64,000 nt of DNA. Source: Elusimicrobiota bacterium. Lineage in GTDB: Bacteria; Elusimicrobiota; Elusimicrobia; FEN-1173. The stretch covers positions 62,001-126,000 of the forward strand of contig JADJZR010000010.1 in NCBI GenBank assembly GCA_016715645.1, written 5' to 3'. A model generated the notes under the pieces. It did no database searches and had not been told where the DNA came from. It worked only from the letters and a program-made list of their open reading frames with translations. Below, one piece after another: positions 45,546 to 54,251 of this stretch. Position 1 is the stretch's first letter. Each line of letters opens with the position of its first letter. Position numbers and translations under genes: made by a program.

Positions 45546-45918
45546 TTAATTTTCCAGAATCGGGCATTCCACAGAGAAAACGCCGCTCCCCATTCGATTG
45601 AACACCGAATAAAGGGCCGGTCGCACGTGGCCAACATGTTTTGTTCCCGACGAAAAAAGGCTTGATTTTCCACTTTCTGGGGAGTAAAATGTTGGCGTGA
45701 CTCTTAAAACTCTTGAAAAATGTATCCGCGCACTAAAACCCGAGGAACAGAGAAAGTTTCTTAGGGACTTGCCTGCTCTCATTCGCCTCTCCAAAGAAGA
45801 TATGGTTCGGTTAAAAGTAGCCGAAACTTCATTTGTCTTTTGGAACAACCCCTCAGACGATATTTATGACAGCAAGATTCTCTCCTGATTTAATTTTCCA
45901 AAATCGGGCATTCCACAG
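45544..45918 (+). repeat. Insertion bounded by 31-bp direct repeats
   Basis: The word starting ATTTAATTTTCC and ending GGGCATTCCACAG occurs at 45544-45574 and 45888-45918 with one mismatch. Both copies match the 3' end of the RecA-fold-like gene. The ~313 bp between them carries a small plus-strand gene. It looks like an insertion that duplicated its target, splitting two genes that were adjacent. Confidence 0.8.
45697..45888 (+). CDS. Small antitoxin-like protein inside the insertion
   Basis: 63 residues from a GTG. ALKPEEQRKFLRDLPALIRLS is followed by a short helix and ends SFVFWNNPSDDIYDSKILS. The FWxNxxDDIYD tail is typical of small antitoxins paired with PIN or RelE-type toxins. No toxin gene is adjacent, so it is an orphan, or the toxin was lost. 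It is transcribed against the surrounding cassette. The call rests on the C-terminal motif only. Confidence 0.5.
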   Translation: MTLKTLEKCIRALKPEEQRKFLRDLPALIRLSKEDMVRLKVAETSFVFWNNPSDDIYDSKILS

Positions 45919-46441
45919 GGATCACGCTCCGAGCAATTTTTAACAATCGGGGAGAAAAGTCTTCGCGCTGTGAAGGAGCCGGACGATCCGTCACCAGGGC
46001 CAACACCGGGCCTGGAACGTCCGCCAGTCCCAGGAGCAGTCCGCTGAAAGCCCGACGGGCGTCTTCCAACGAAAAATCCTCATCGTGAAACGGCGCCAAG
46101 GGGTCGGCCAACACCACCGGATGGGGGGGACGACGGGCCAACCCTTCGACGAGAGCGGCCAACTGAAACCCGTTGAACGCCCGGGCCAGCTGGATGCGGG
46201 AAAGAACCGTCCGGGGATCCATCCCCAACTCGCGAGCGCGCTTGGACAACGCGTGGGCGTCGAATCGGTTGGCCGCGTCCACCCAATAGAGGGGCCAGGT
46301 CGTCTCCAGAACAGGGCAAAGGGCCTCCAACGCCCAACGCGATAGCCCCCGCGGACCATGGACCACATGCAGACCCCGCCCCCCCGCGGGTTCCAGCTTT
46401 TGAGAAATCAACCGACTCGATGCCGCCAGTAAAAGGCCCAT
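45890..46441 (-). CDS. RecA-fold-like protein with degenerate Walker A (ImuA-like?)
   Basis: 183 residues from ATG 46441, chosen because a TATAGT lies six bases upstream; a longer frame to 46495 runs through the operator. VVHGPRGLSRWALEAL stands where RecA/ImuA proteins have their P-loop, but the GK[ST] is missing. LYWVDAANRFDAHALSKRA and AFNGFQLAALVEGLA follow, then VVLADPL and VLALVTDRP, giving strand-helix alternation as in RecA-like cores. The resemblance to ImuA/SulA-like proteins is by pattern only. First gene of the group ending in polB and lexA. Confidence 0.6.
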   Translation of the reverse strand: MGLLLAASSRLISQKLEPAGGRGLHVVHGPRGLSRWALEALCPVLETTWPLYWVDAANRFDAHALSKRARELGMDPRTVLSRIQLARAFNGFQLAALVEGLARRPPHPVVLADPLAPFHDEDFSLEDARRAFSGLLLGLADVPGPVLALVTDRPAPSQREDFSPRLLKIARSVIPVECPILEN

Positions 46442-46447
46442 TCTTAT

Positions 46448-46464
46448 ACTATACATTTGTATAG
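46448..46464 (-). promoter_or_regulatory. Palindromic operator and -10 of the SOS-like cassette
   Basis: CTATACATTTGTATAG (46449-46464) has perfect 7-bp arms. Its left arm overlaps TATAGT on the minus strand (46453-46448), six bases before ATG 46441. The lexA promoter has the same TGTATAGT-N6-ATG layout. A LexA-binding site is a reasonable guess; part of the match is the -10 itself. Confidence 0.5.
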
Positions 46465-46629
46465 ATAAAAAAGGAAGAGGGTCGACGACCGCCAACAGTG
46501 GCTCTCACCATCTTGGGACTGATCTTCGACCGGATCATCGGTATGGAAAAGTCTTGATTGGTTCAATTTTAAACCCCACTATCGTCTCAAGGGACTCTAC
46601 TTTGTCCTCATTTGGGTAACAGCTCAGTG

Positions 46630-46700
46630 GAGGAGAGGGAAAATCTCTGTTTTCCTTCCCCTCTTGGGGGAAGGTGCCCCGAAGGGGCGGATGAGGGACC
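46630..46700 (+). repeat. Palindromic dispersed repeat, third large copy
   Basis: AGGAGAGGGAAAATCTCTG, CCTTCCCCTCTTGGGGGAAGG and GGATGAGGGACC match the copy at 9478 and the reverse of 1476-1674. It lies in the ~370-bp gap between the divergent RecA-fold-like gene and the Cys-rich gene. I see nothing else there apart from the operator. Confidence 0.75.
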
Positions 46701-46814
46701 TGAGTAGTCACCATTTCGGACCGACTAAAAAAATCCGCCGGCGAAAGTCATACCAATTTAGTAATATATAGCTCAGCCGCTAAATTTTGTAAGGCGAGCC
46801 TTGGAGGTTTGTCT

Positions 46815-47303
46815 ATGAAGAAGTCGATGCTGGGGGTTATGGGACTGGTTGTGATGTTGGGCATGTCGGCCAGCGCTAACATGTGTTCCATGAGCGAGAA
46901 GGATTGTGCCGCCAAAAAGGCTGAAATGGTCGACGCCCACGTCAGCCAAATGACCAAAGAGCTGGGTTTGTCAGCCGACCAGCAGGCCAAGGTTAAGGCC
47001 GCCATGGAAAAAAAGATGTCTGAGAAATGTGCGCTCCACGAAGAGACCAGCAAAAAAATGGGCTCTATTTCGGACACGGCCGACCAAGAAATTCGCGCCG
47101 CTCTCACTCCAAAACAAACCGCGAAACTGGACGAGATGATAAAGAAGGGCGAGGGTTGTTGCGCCGGCAAAACGGAAAAATGTTCCAAATGCGCCGCCAA
47201 AGACAAGGCCGCATGCTGCCCCAAAGCGGGAGAAAAAGGTCATGCCTGTCCCATGGAAAAAGGAACAACCTGTCCCATGAGCGGGGGAAAATCCAAAAAG
47301 TAG
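46815..47303 (+). CDS. Secreted Cys-rich LTxxQ-like (Spy/CpxP-type) protein
   Basis: 162 residues from ATG 46815 behind GGAGG. A signal peptide (MKKSMLGVMGLVVMLGMSASA) is followed by a helical part with LGLSADQQAKVKAAM and RAALTPKQTAKLDEM, the paired LTxxQ-like motifs of Spy/CpxP. The tail holds many Cys (CCAGKTEKCSKCAAKDK.., HACPMEKG, TCPMSGG), a likely metal-binding region. A periplasmic metal-chelating or chaperone role is inferred. A strong terminator follows. Confidence 0.75.
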   Translation: MKKSMLGVMGLVVMLGMSASANMCSMSEKDCAAKKAEMVDAHVSQMTKELGLSADQQAKVKAAMEKKMSEKCALHEETSKKMGSISDTADQEIRAALTPKQTAKLDEMIKKGEGCCAGKTEKCSKCAAKDKAACCPKAGEKGHACPMEKGTTCPMSGGKSKK

Positions 47304-47309
47304 GCTCAC

Positions 47310-47357
47310 TTCCCGGTCCGCCCACCGGTTTCCAATGGGCGGACCGGGAAATTTTGT
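47310..47357 (+). terminator. Rho-independent terminator
   Basis: TTCCCGGTCCGCCCA pairs fully with TGGGCGGACCGGGAA around an 11-base loop, followed by ATTTTGT. Confidence 0.9.
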
Positions 47358-47380
47358 AAAATCTCTTTAACATTTCGCGC

Positions 47381-47386
47381 TAAAAT
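47381..47386 (+). promoter_or_regulatory. -10-like hexamer of cysD
   Basis: TAAAAT seven bases before ATG 47394, no Shine-Dalgarno, no well-spaced -35. Confidence 0.35.
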
Positions 47387-47393
47387 CGATCCC

Positions 47394-48296
47394 ATGGACA
47401 ATCTGGACCAACTGGAACAGCAATCCGTTTATATTTTTCGAGAGGCGTTTCGGCATTTCGAACGCCTGTGTATGCTTTGGTCCATTGGGAAAGATTCAAC
47501 CGTCCTTCTGTGGTTGGCGCGCAAGGCGTTTTTTGGGCATGTGCCGTTTCCGTTGGTCCACATCGACACCAGCTACAAACTCCCTGAAATGATTACCTAC
47601 CGCGACAAGCTGGCTTTGGAATACAAGCTCACCATGATCGTCGGTCAAAACGCCGACGCCATCAAAGCGGGGCGGACGTTTCCGGCCACGCAACATCTTC
47701 CCGACGGCCATCCTGACAAAGTCTCCCGGTTGGAATGTTGCGGACTATTAAAAAAAGACGCCCTGGCCAACACGCTCAACGGCGTTTGGCCCCGACAAAA
47801 ATTAAATCTTAAAACGGGTCGATACGAATTGGACCCCGATCGAGCCCCGTACCACGGGGTCATCGTGGGAGCCCGGGCCGACGAGGAAGGCAGTCGCTCC
47901 AAAGAACGTTATTTTTCGCCTCGGGACAAAAACAGCGCCTGGGACATCGGCGAACAGCCGCCCGAGTTTTGGAACCAGTTTAAAACAGATTTTGCCCCCG
48001 GGACCCACGTGCGCATCCACCCTTTATTGGATTGGACAGAATTGCACATTTGGGAGTACATCAAACGGGAAAACATCCCCACGGTGTCTCTTTACTACGA
48101 CCAGGGTTCCGGCACCCGGTACCGAAGTTTGGGATGCGGACCTTGCCAAGCCCCCATTCAGAGCCAGGCCAAGAATGTCGACCAAATAATTGATGAACTT
48201 AAAAGCGGCAAATTAAAAAATATTGCCGAACGGTCCGGGCGATTGCAAGACGGCAAACATGGGCTCGAAGAGCTCCGCCGCGAAGGATACATGTGA
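47394..48296 (+). CDS. cysD: Sulfate adenylyltransferase subunit 2
   Basis: 300 residues. [19 protein letters not shown] is the PP-loop motif (SxGKDS), and [30 protein letters not shown] and [14 protein letters not shown] are CysD family blocks. With CysN it makes adenosine 5'-phosphosulfate from ATP and sulfate. The stop overlaps the cysN start (GTGA). Confidence 0.95.
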   Translation: MDNLDQLEQQSVYIFREAFRHFERLCMLWSIGKDSTVLLWLARKAFFGHVPFPLVHIDTSYKLPEMITYRDKLALEYKLTMIVGQNADAIKAGRTFPATQHLPDGHPDKVSRLECCGLLKKDALANTLNGVWPRQKLNLKTGRYELDPDRAPYHGVIVGARADEEGSRSKERYFSPRDKNSAWDIGEQPPEFWNQFKTDFAPGTHVRIHPLLDWTELHIWEYIKRENIPTVSLYYDQGSGTRYRSLGCGPCQAPIQSQAKNVDQIIDELKSGKLKNIAERSGRLQDGKHGLEELRREGYM

Positions 48297-50083
48297 CCGT
48301 CCCCGCCCGCGATCAAATGAGCATTGTTATTGTGGGGCACGTGGACTACGGCAAAAGCACTGTGGTGGGGCGGTTGTTTGCTGACACGGGGTCGTTGCCG
48401 GAAGGGAAACTGGAAGCCGTTCGCAAAGAATGTGCCCGAACTGGAAAGCCGTTTGAATACGCCTTTCTCCTGGACGCTTTGTCCGACGAGCAGGACCAGG
48501 GCATCACCATTGACACGGCCCGGTCTTTCTTCAAAACGGCGAAACGGGACTACATCATCATCGACGCGCCGGGACACATCGAATTTTTAAAAAACATGAT
48601 TTCCGGCGCCGCCCGGGCCGAGGCGGCGGTTTTGGTGATCGATGCGAAAGAGGGCATCCGGGAAAACAGCCGACGGCACGGTTATTTGCTGTCTATGCTG
48701 GGGGTTCGCAAGATTGTTGTGGCGGTCAACAAAATGGATTTGGTGAACCGCGATAAGGCCCACTTTCGAAAAATCGAATCGGATTTTCGGAGTTTCTTGA
48801 AAAGTATCGGGTCCCCCGACCCGGAACAGTTCATCCCCATCAGCGCCATCACGGGGGAAAACCTGTCCAATCCCAGCGATCAAATGCTGTGGTACCGGGG
48901 GCCCACCTTGCTGAGCGCCCTGGACCAATTTGAGAAAGCCCCCGCCAAAGGGGACCGGCCCCTGAGGTTTCCAGTCCAGGCCATTTACAAATTCGCGGCC
49001 GAAGGCGACGACCGCCGCATCGTAGCCGGGCGCATCGAATCGGGCCGGGTCAAAGTGGGCGATCGGGTTGTCTTTTCACCCTCCAACAAGTCCAGTGTCA
49101 TCAAAAACATCGAAGCGTTCAACGCCCCGACCCGCCACACAATAGAGGCCGGTTGGTCCACAGGGTTCACTCTCACGGAAGAGATCTACATCACCCGTGG
49201 GGAACTGATGACACATGAAACCGCCCCGCCGCTGGTAAGCACCCGATTTCGAGCGAACATGATATGGCTGGGGAAAAAGCCGTTTGAGAAAAACAAAGAC
49301 TACAAATTAAAGATACACACCCAAGCCGTTTCGGTCCGTTTGATCGAAATCAACAAACTGGTGGACGCCACATCTTCCGGAGAACAGGGAACTCGCCCCT
49401 TTGTGGGCCGTCATGACGTGGCCGACGTCACTGTGGAAACACGGCAACCCATCGCCTTTGACGACATTTCCCAAGGCGAGGCCACCGCCCGGTTCGTTGT
49501 GGTGGACGGCTACGATATTGCGGGCGGGGGAATCATTATTGCCGCGGAAAAAGACAATCAAGAAAATTTCCGTGAAGAAGCCCGCCTGCGGGATTTTCAT
49601 TGGATCAAGGGGGGGGTCACGGCGGCCGAACGGGGACGGCGGTTTGGCCATCCGGCCGCATTGGTGATGTTTGTGGGAAAAACCGGCGTGGGAAAACACC
49701 GCCTGGCCCGGGCCGTTGAAAAGACCCTCTTTGAGTCCGGCCGAGCGGCCTATATGCTGGATGGAACCAACGTCCTTTTAGGGGTGGACAGCGACATGAT
49801 TTGGGCCCAATCGACCCAACAGGAACTCGTTCGACGGTTTGCCGAGGTCGCCCATCTGCTGTTGGATGCAGGCCTTCTGGTGGTTTCCACGACCAACGCC
49901 ATCGGATTGGCCGACGTAGCTTCAGTTCAGGCGTTGATACCCGATTTTCCTGTTTTGACAGTAGAAATCAGAGGCGAGGGGGGAATCTCCTCAGCCGACA
50001 TGCACCTCACAGGGCAAGAAACCGAATTGGATTCTGCCCAAAAAGTCACTGACCTACTAACCAGCCGTCAAATTCTACAGTAA
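48293..50083 (+). CDS. cysN: Sulfate adenylyltransferase subunit 1 fused to a degenerate APS-kinase domain
   Basis: 596 residues from a GTG; ATG 48317 is also possible. The GTPase part is intact: [29 protein letters not shown] and NKMD. After the beta-barrel domains (~430 on) comes an APS-kinase-like domain with P-loop GKTGVGKH, where the Ser/Thr of GK[ST] is His, and [13 protein letters not shown] in place of LDGDNVRHGLNxD. The kinase half is therefore probably not an ordinary APS kinase. There is no cysH or cysI nearby, so the APS could serve sulfation rather than assimilation. Confidence 0.9.
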   Translation: MTVPARDQMSIVIVGHVDYGKSTVVGRLFADTGSLPEGKLEAVRKECARTGKPFEYAFLLDALSDEQDQGITIDTARSFFKTAKRDYIIIDAPGHIEFLKNMISGAARAEAAVLVIDAKEGIRENSRRHGYLLSMLGVRKIVVAVNKMDLVNRDKAHFRKIESDFRSFLKSIGSPDPEQFIPISAITGENLSNPSDQMLWYRGPTLLSALDQFEKAPAKGDRPLRFPVQAIYKFAAEGDDRRIVAGRIESGRVKVGDRVVFSPSNKSSVIKNIEAFNAPTRHTIEAGWSTGFTLTEEIYITRGELMTHETAPPLVSTRFRANMIWLGKKPFEKNKDYKLKIHTQAVSVRLIEINKLVDATSSGEQGTRPFVGRHDVADVTVETRQPIAFDDISQGEATARFVVVDGYDIAGGGIIIAAEKDNQENFREEARLRDFHWIKGGVTAAERGRRFGHPAALVMFVGKTGVGKHRLARAVEKTLFESGRAAYMLDGTNVLLGVDSDMIWAQSTQQELVRRFAEVAHLLLDAGLLVVSTTNAIGLADVASVQALIPDFPVLTVEIRGEGGISSADMHLTGQETELDSAQKVTDLLTSRQILQ

Positions 50084-50128
50084 AACCACCGTCTTCCAAC
50101 ATTCCGTTCCAGGATTTTTTATTGATCA

Positions 50129-50296
50129 CTAATCCTGGCACCGGCACACTTTGATGTTTCGATTGCATTCGTGTTGATGGATGGCCTCGCTGATCACCCA
50201 TCGGCCGTCGGCCTTTGGGTCGCGCACCCACAAAAAGACCACCCGTTTCCCGTCACACACCGTGCACACTTCGTCGAAGGAACTCAATCGGTCCAT
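50129..50296 (-). CDS. Small Cys-rich zinc-ribbon-like protein
   Basis: 55 residues. The ATG at 50296 stands behind GAGGAGGGTGTT, a strong ribosome site, which supports it being real. DEVCTVCDGKR at the N-terminus and HQHECNRNIKVCRC at the end give a four-Cys metal site. It converges on cysN. No family recognised. The remaining gap to 50495 holds no other gene I can support. Confidence 0.6.
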   Translation of the reverse strand: MDRLSSFDEVCTVCDGKRVVFLWVRDPKADGRWVISEAIHQHECNRNIKVCRCQD

Positions 50297-50494
50297 AACA
50301 CCCTCCTCACCAACTGTCGTATCCCGCACCTCTATTCTATTAACACGACCTTAAGATTCCCTTATGAAGTTGTAAACTTTTTGTAAATCTTTTTTCCCTT
50401 CCATCCGGCCAGATAATGTGCAATAATTGAACAGAAATTGGGAATAATTTTATATTTTCTGCACACCCAGCGTGCAGAATTATTGGGGGTAGCG

Positions 50495-51013
50495 GTGGAT
50501 AACGTTCGACTCAAAATAAGGGTTGGCGAAAAAGAATTTGAGGCGGAAGGTCCGCGAGACGCTGTCGAAGCCCGCTGGGCCGAAGCCAAAGAATGGATAA
50601 TGGCGGACACCGATAATGCCAGAAGCGCTCCATTCTCACACCTAGGACAAGAAAAACAACACCAAACAGAGCCAAAAAGCCCCGTATTTGACGTTGATCA
50701 CGGCAAAAGAACAATTCGTTTAAGGGTTTTACCGCCCAGGGGAGAGTCAATTCAACGGATTTCAAACGCCCTTCTGCTCCTCCTATATGGATACCACGAA
50801 AATCTTGGAAAATCCGAGGTTCAGGTCACCCGAATGGCCGAAGACCTAAGAATGTCCGGGTTTGCTGGACTTAAACGATTATCCAGGGCGTTTGCTCGCC
50901 TTGAAGCAGACGGCCTCGCCGCCCGAAACGGGGCCGGCAAAGGGACACGCTATCGAGCCACCCACCCCGGCCTTACAACAGCGGCCAATTTAGCCCAATC
51001 TTTAAGCAAATAA
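50495..51013 (+). CDS. Unknown protein with C-terminal winged-helix-like region
   Basis: 172 residues from GTG 50495 after TGGGGGT; a longer frame from 50438 lacks a ribosome site. The N-terminus VDNVRLKIRVGEKEFEAEGPRDAVEARWAEAKEWI looks like a small sheet-helix domain. A linker follows, then a helical region with VTRMAEDLRMSGFAGLKRLSRAFARLEADGLAARNG, as in winged-helix proteins. A small regulator is likely, but the family is not known to me. Confidence 0.65.
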   Translation: MDNVRLKIRVGEKEFEAEGPRDAVEARWAEAKEWIMADTDNARSAPFSHLGQEKQHQTEPKSPVFDVDHGKRTIRLRVLPPRGESIQRISNALLLLLYGYHENLGKSEVQVTRMAEDLRMSGFAGLKRLSRAFARLEADGLAARNGAGKGTRYRATHPGLTTAANLAQSLSK

Positions 51014-51418
51014 AACTTTTTTGAATGATATCCGCCTGGACACTTCCAGACGGACCAGCCATGCACTTGAAAAAATTCTTAGTGCACGATCATAATAAGC
51101 CTGTGATAAAGAAGGCAATTTTTTTCTAATCAACAATGTCCGATAATATATATTATGTTAAATATTTCCATTCACCGACGTTTACGGCGACCCAAATAAA
51201 CATGCTCAGGTTTTATTGCAAAACTGTTCTTGGTTAATCGTTTTTTAGGCCACTATTAGACTGATTATTAATTTATTATTGTTTGGCGCTTAAAGCCGAA
51301 AATTGGCGTAATTTATGTTTTTTATTAAAGAAAAACATGATCTAAGTCATAGCGGAGTTTGGCCGGGAAGTGATAGAATGTTGCGAGTAAAATTCAAATA
51401 AGCCCAGAGGAGACACCC
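51014..51418 (+). other. AT-rich intergenic region
   Basis: About 400 bp with no convincing gene. It holds a hairpin (CCGCCTGGA..TCCAGACGG, 51036-51058) just after the upstream stop and a TAGAAT near 51375, which may serve the next small gene. Base composition is much lower in GC than its neighbours. A small RNA is possible but I see no known family. Confidence 0.4.
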
Positions 51419-51616
51419 TTGTTCACCATTGGCGAGTTCAAAGGCAACCTTGTGATTAGTCTAAAAGCCAACGAAGAGGATCGGTATGGAGTCACGTTTG
51501 GCCTAACGAAAGCCAAGCTCATTTTGGATAACGTGGACAATATTCGGAAGTTCTACGAGGACAACAAGGACAAAATTAAGCGGAAGTCCGAACCCGCCCC
51601 CCAGGCCAAGAGTTAA
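51419..51616 (+). CDS. Small unknown protein
   Basis: 65 residues from a TTG behind AGAGGAGACACCC. MFTIGEFKGNLVISLKANEEDRYGVTFGLTKAKLILDNVDNIRKF is a plausible beta-strand pair and helix, ending in a Lys-rich tail. Good ribosome site and protein-like composition argue for a real gene. It converges on miaA, with the stop codons nearly touching. Confidence 0.6.
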   Translation: MFTIGEFKGNLVISLKANEEDRYGVTFGLTKAKLILDNVDNIRKFYEDNKDKIKRKSEPAPQAKS

Positions 51617-52527
51617 GAAGAGAGTATTTGGTCAACCAGGCTGGAAGCTGGGCCCTGGTTCATCCAGCGGAGCGTGGGCTCGGACCGAAACCAGGTCATT
51701 TGGCGTTTGGCATAGAGACGGGTTTGTTTGAATAGTTCCCGGGAAAAGGATTCTTTTGTTATTTCCCCGGTCAGTAACCGAATCGCCTCCGTGTAACCCA
51801 ACGATTGAAATCCCGGCGCCGAAGGGCTAACTCCCTGGGACAAAAGGGCCCTCGTTTCCTCCACAATCCCCCCCTCCATGGATTGGCAACGGGTTTTTAG
51901 GCGTTCGCCGTAACTGTCCGGGTCCATTTTAATACCGAACCATTTAAAGGCCCAGGGGGAAGGGCGTGTGTCTTTTCTTTGGATTTCGGACAGGGTTTTC
52001 CCGGTCAACTCATAAACTTCCAGAGCTCGGATGACCCGTTGGATGTTGTTGGAAGGGATGGATCGGGCGGAAACCGGATCAATCCGAACCAATTGCGAGT
52101 GAAGGGAAGACCTCCCGTCCAGGCGGGCCCGTTGAGCCAGTCGATCGCGCACGCCCGCATTGGCTTCAGGCAGAGGCGCCAACCCGCGGACCAAACTTCG
52201 AATGTAGAGACCGGTTCCCCCCACAATGATGGCGGGAACGTTCCGCTTGGCCAAATCCTCGATGATTTTTCCTGCTTCTCGAACAAATCGACCGGCGGTG
52301 TAGGCTTCGGTGGGCGCAACGTGGTCCACAAGATGGTGTACCACCCCTTCCACTCGGTAATGCCCACCCTGCCACACCCCAACAGGTTTTGCTGTGCCCA
52401 CGCAAAGGTGCTGGTACACCTGCCGGGAATCCGCCGAAATGATTTCCGCCGAAATCCGTTTGGCCAAGGCCAGGGCCACCTCGGACTTACCGGTACCTGT
52501 GGGCCCCACCAAAAGAATAACCGGCAT
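51613..52527 (-). CDS. miaA: tRNA dimethylallyltransferase
   Basis: 304 residues from ATG 52527. LLVGPTGTGKSEVALALAKR is the P-loop, ISADSRQVYQHLCVGTAKP the Asp/Ser/Arg catalytic block, IIVGGTGLYIRSLVRGL the next, and LGYTEAIRLL and TRLYAKRQMTWFR follow. It adds dimethylallyl to A37 of tRNAs reading U-starting codons. ATG 52587 is an alternative start, but it overlaps the ABC permease gene. No good ribosome site at either. Confidence 0.93.
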   Translation of the reverse strand: MPVILLVGPTGTGKSEVALALAKRISAEIISADSRQVYQHLCVGTAKPVGVWQGGHYRVEGVVHHLVDHVAPTEAYTAGRFVREAGKIIEDLAKRNVPAIIVGGTGLYIRSLVRGLAPLPEANAGVRDRLAQRARLDGRSSLHSQLVRIDPVSARSIPSNNIQRVIRALEVYELTGKTLSEIQRKDTRPSPWAFKWFGIKMDPDSYGERLKTRCQSMEGGIVEETRALLSQGVSPSAPGFQSLGYTEAIRLLTGEITKESFSRELFKQTRLYAKRQMTWFRSEPTLRWMNQGPASSLVDQILSS

Positions 52528-52564
52528 TTGACCGGGTCCGACCCTGCGGGTGCCCGGACTGAGA

Positions 52565-53378
52565 TTAGTAGTGTCCCAACGTTCCATCGGCCCGGGCCTG
52601 GCGGAGAGCCCGCCCGAAAATAAAGATCCCAATGGGCCACACCACAACGGTGAAAACCCCGAGAGCTGCCAATTGAAGAGACACATCGGTCCAGCCAGCC
52701 CCCATTAGAAGGGTTTTACGCAATCCTTCCAAGGCATGGGTCATGGGAATAAACAGGGCCGCTTTTTGTAATCCGTTGGGAAGGGCGGACAGAGGAAAAA
52801 AGACTCCGGCCAAGAGTGTGCTGGCGGCTTCCATGAACCAGGTAACGGGATTCCCCCGTTTGAATCTCATGATAAAAGAAGCGGCAAACACGCCGAGCCC
52901 CATAAACGAAACCAGCGTGAGGGCCAAAATCGCCAAGGCGGGCCCCACCCGAGCGTTCCCCATGCGAAACCCAAAAAATATCGATCCCAACCCGAGATAC
53001 AACACCACCCGCACGGTCGCATACAAAAAATCCCACAAGGAAGACCCCAACAAAAATCGCGGGGTGTTGACGGGGGTCATCAAAAGGGGTTCCAAGGTGT
53101 TTAGAAATTGTTCTTGTCGCAAGGATTGGGAAAACGAATTCAGACCCCACATTCTGGTAAGCGGCAAACGCGACCCCGATGAGAACAAAAGCAAAATAGT
53201 CACCCCCGTATTGTTGAAGGTAAGGAGCCGCCGCCGCGCCGAACACACGCGACACGAAAAAATACGTTGCGGCCGTAAAAAAAACGCCGGCCAAATCCAT
53301 AAAAAAACCCATTTTATACGACGTGTGAATCAACGCATCCCGCCGAAAAAATGCCCACAACGTCGAAACCGTGCTCAT
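52565..53378 (-). CDS. ABC transporter permease, interrupted by a one-base frameshift
   Basis: Starts at ATG 53378 (STVSTLWAFFRRDALIH), overlapping the ATPase gene's stop. The first frame runs to FAAYQNVG and then breaks at a run of four Cs on the plus strand (53145-53148). Removing one base joins it to LNSFSQSLRQEQFLNTLEPLLMTP and on to the stop at 52565. The repaired ~270-residue protein has six helices of the ABC-2 permease type. With the ATPase it would export an unknown substrate. Sequencing error at the run is the simplest explanation. Confidence 0.8.
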
Positions 53379-54178
53379 CGGCCGTCCCCCGCCGATCCCG
53401 CGGGTTCGGTGAGAAAATGAAAAAATGTCTCCAAGTCGGCGTGACCCGCTTTGGCCCGGGCCTGGGCCACGGATCCGGCAAAACGAACTTGTCCATCGGC
53501 CAAAACCACCCATTGGTCGGAAATTTTTTGCGCGTCCTCCAGGTGATGGGTGGATACCAAAACGGTTTTTTTGCGGTTGGTCCCCCATTCGTCTTGAATC
53601 ACCGTTCGCAGGCGTGCAGAAAAACGGGGATCCAGATTTTGATGAGGCTCATCCAAGACAAGGATTTTGGGGTCGTGGAGGTCCGCCCGCGCCAAAAGAT
53701 ACCGTTGTTTTTGGCCGCTGGACAGCTCCCGAAAAGGTCGATCCAACCCGGCGGACAAATCAAGAAGGCCAATCAAATCTTTCAACCGTTCCTCGAACGC
53801 CTTTTCCGACAATCCGTACATCCGCCCGTAGAACCACAAATTCATCCGAGCGGACAACCGCCCATAAAACGATTGGTCTTCCGTTGACGCAAACCCGATC
53901 AACCGCTTGGCTCGATCCGAATGGCGGTGAACATCCACATCGCCGGCATGAACCGAGCCCTGTTCGGGGATCAACAATGTGGCGATGGTTTTTAGAAGTG
54001 TTGTTTTGCCAGAACCGTTGGGGCCCAACAGACACAAAATGCGCCCCGCGGGCACGTCGAAAGAGACATCGCGCAACACAACGCGGGCCCCTGCCGGCGA
54101 CGGGAACGACTTGCACACCCGATGAACGCGCAGAGCACGTCCTGGCGAAGCCTCTTGTCGGGTCATTTCGGGCGACAA
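53375..54178 (-). CDS. ABC transporter ATP-binding protein
   Basis: 267 residues. Walker A GPNGSGKTT, signature LSSGQKQR, Walker B ILVLDEPHQNLDP and H-loop STHHLED are all intact. The sequence is of the ABC-2 exporter type (CcmA/NatA-like). Its stop overlaps the permease start (ATGA). The substrate is unknown. Confidence 0.92.
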   Translation of the reverse strand: MSPEMTRQEASPGRALRVHRVCKSFPSPAGARVVLRDVSFDVPAGRILCLLGPNGSGKTTLLKTIATLLIPEQGSVHAGDVDVHRHSDRAKRLIGFASTEDQSFYGRLSARMNLWFYGRMYGLSEKAFEERLKDLIGLLDLSAGLDRPFRELSSGQKQRYLLARADLHDPKILVLDEPHQNLDPRFSARLRTVIQDEWGTNRKKTVLVSTHHLEDAQKISDQWVVLADGQVRFAGSVAQARAKAGHADLETFFHFLTEPAGSAGDGR

Positions 54179-54251
54179 CAGGTCACGTGGACGGCTCCGG
54201 GGCGATCATTCCAGAACGGATCCATCCGGAATCCATAGGGTTCCCGTCGAT

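Noticed and set aside
45546..45848. Minus-strand open frame of 100 codons in the insertion
   Set aside because: Its end is only the duplicated 3' tail of the RecA-fold-like gene; the rest is a shadow of the antitoxin-like gene.
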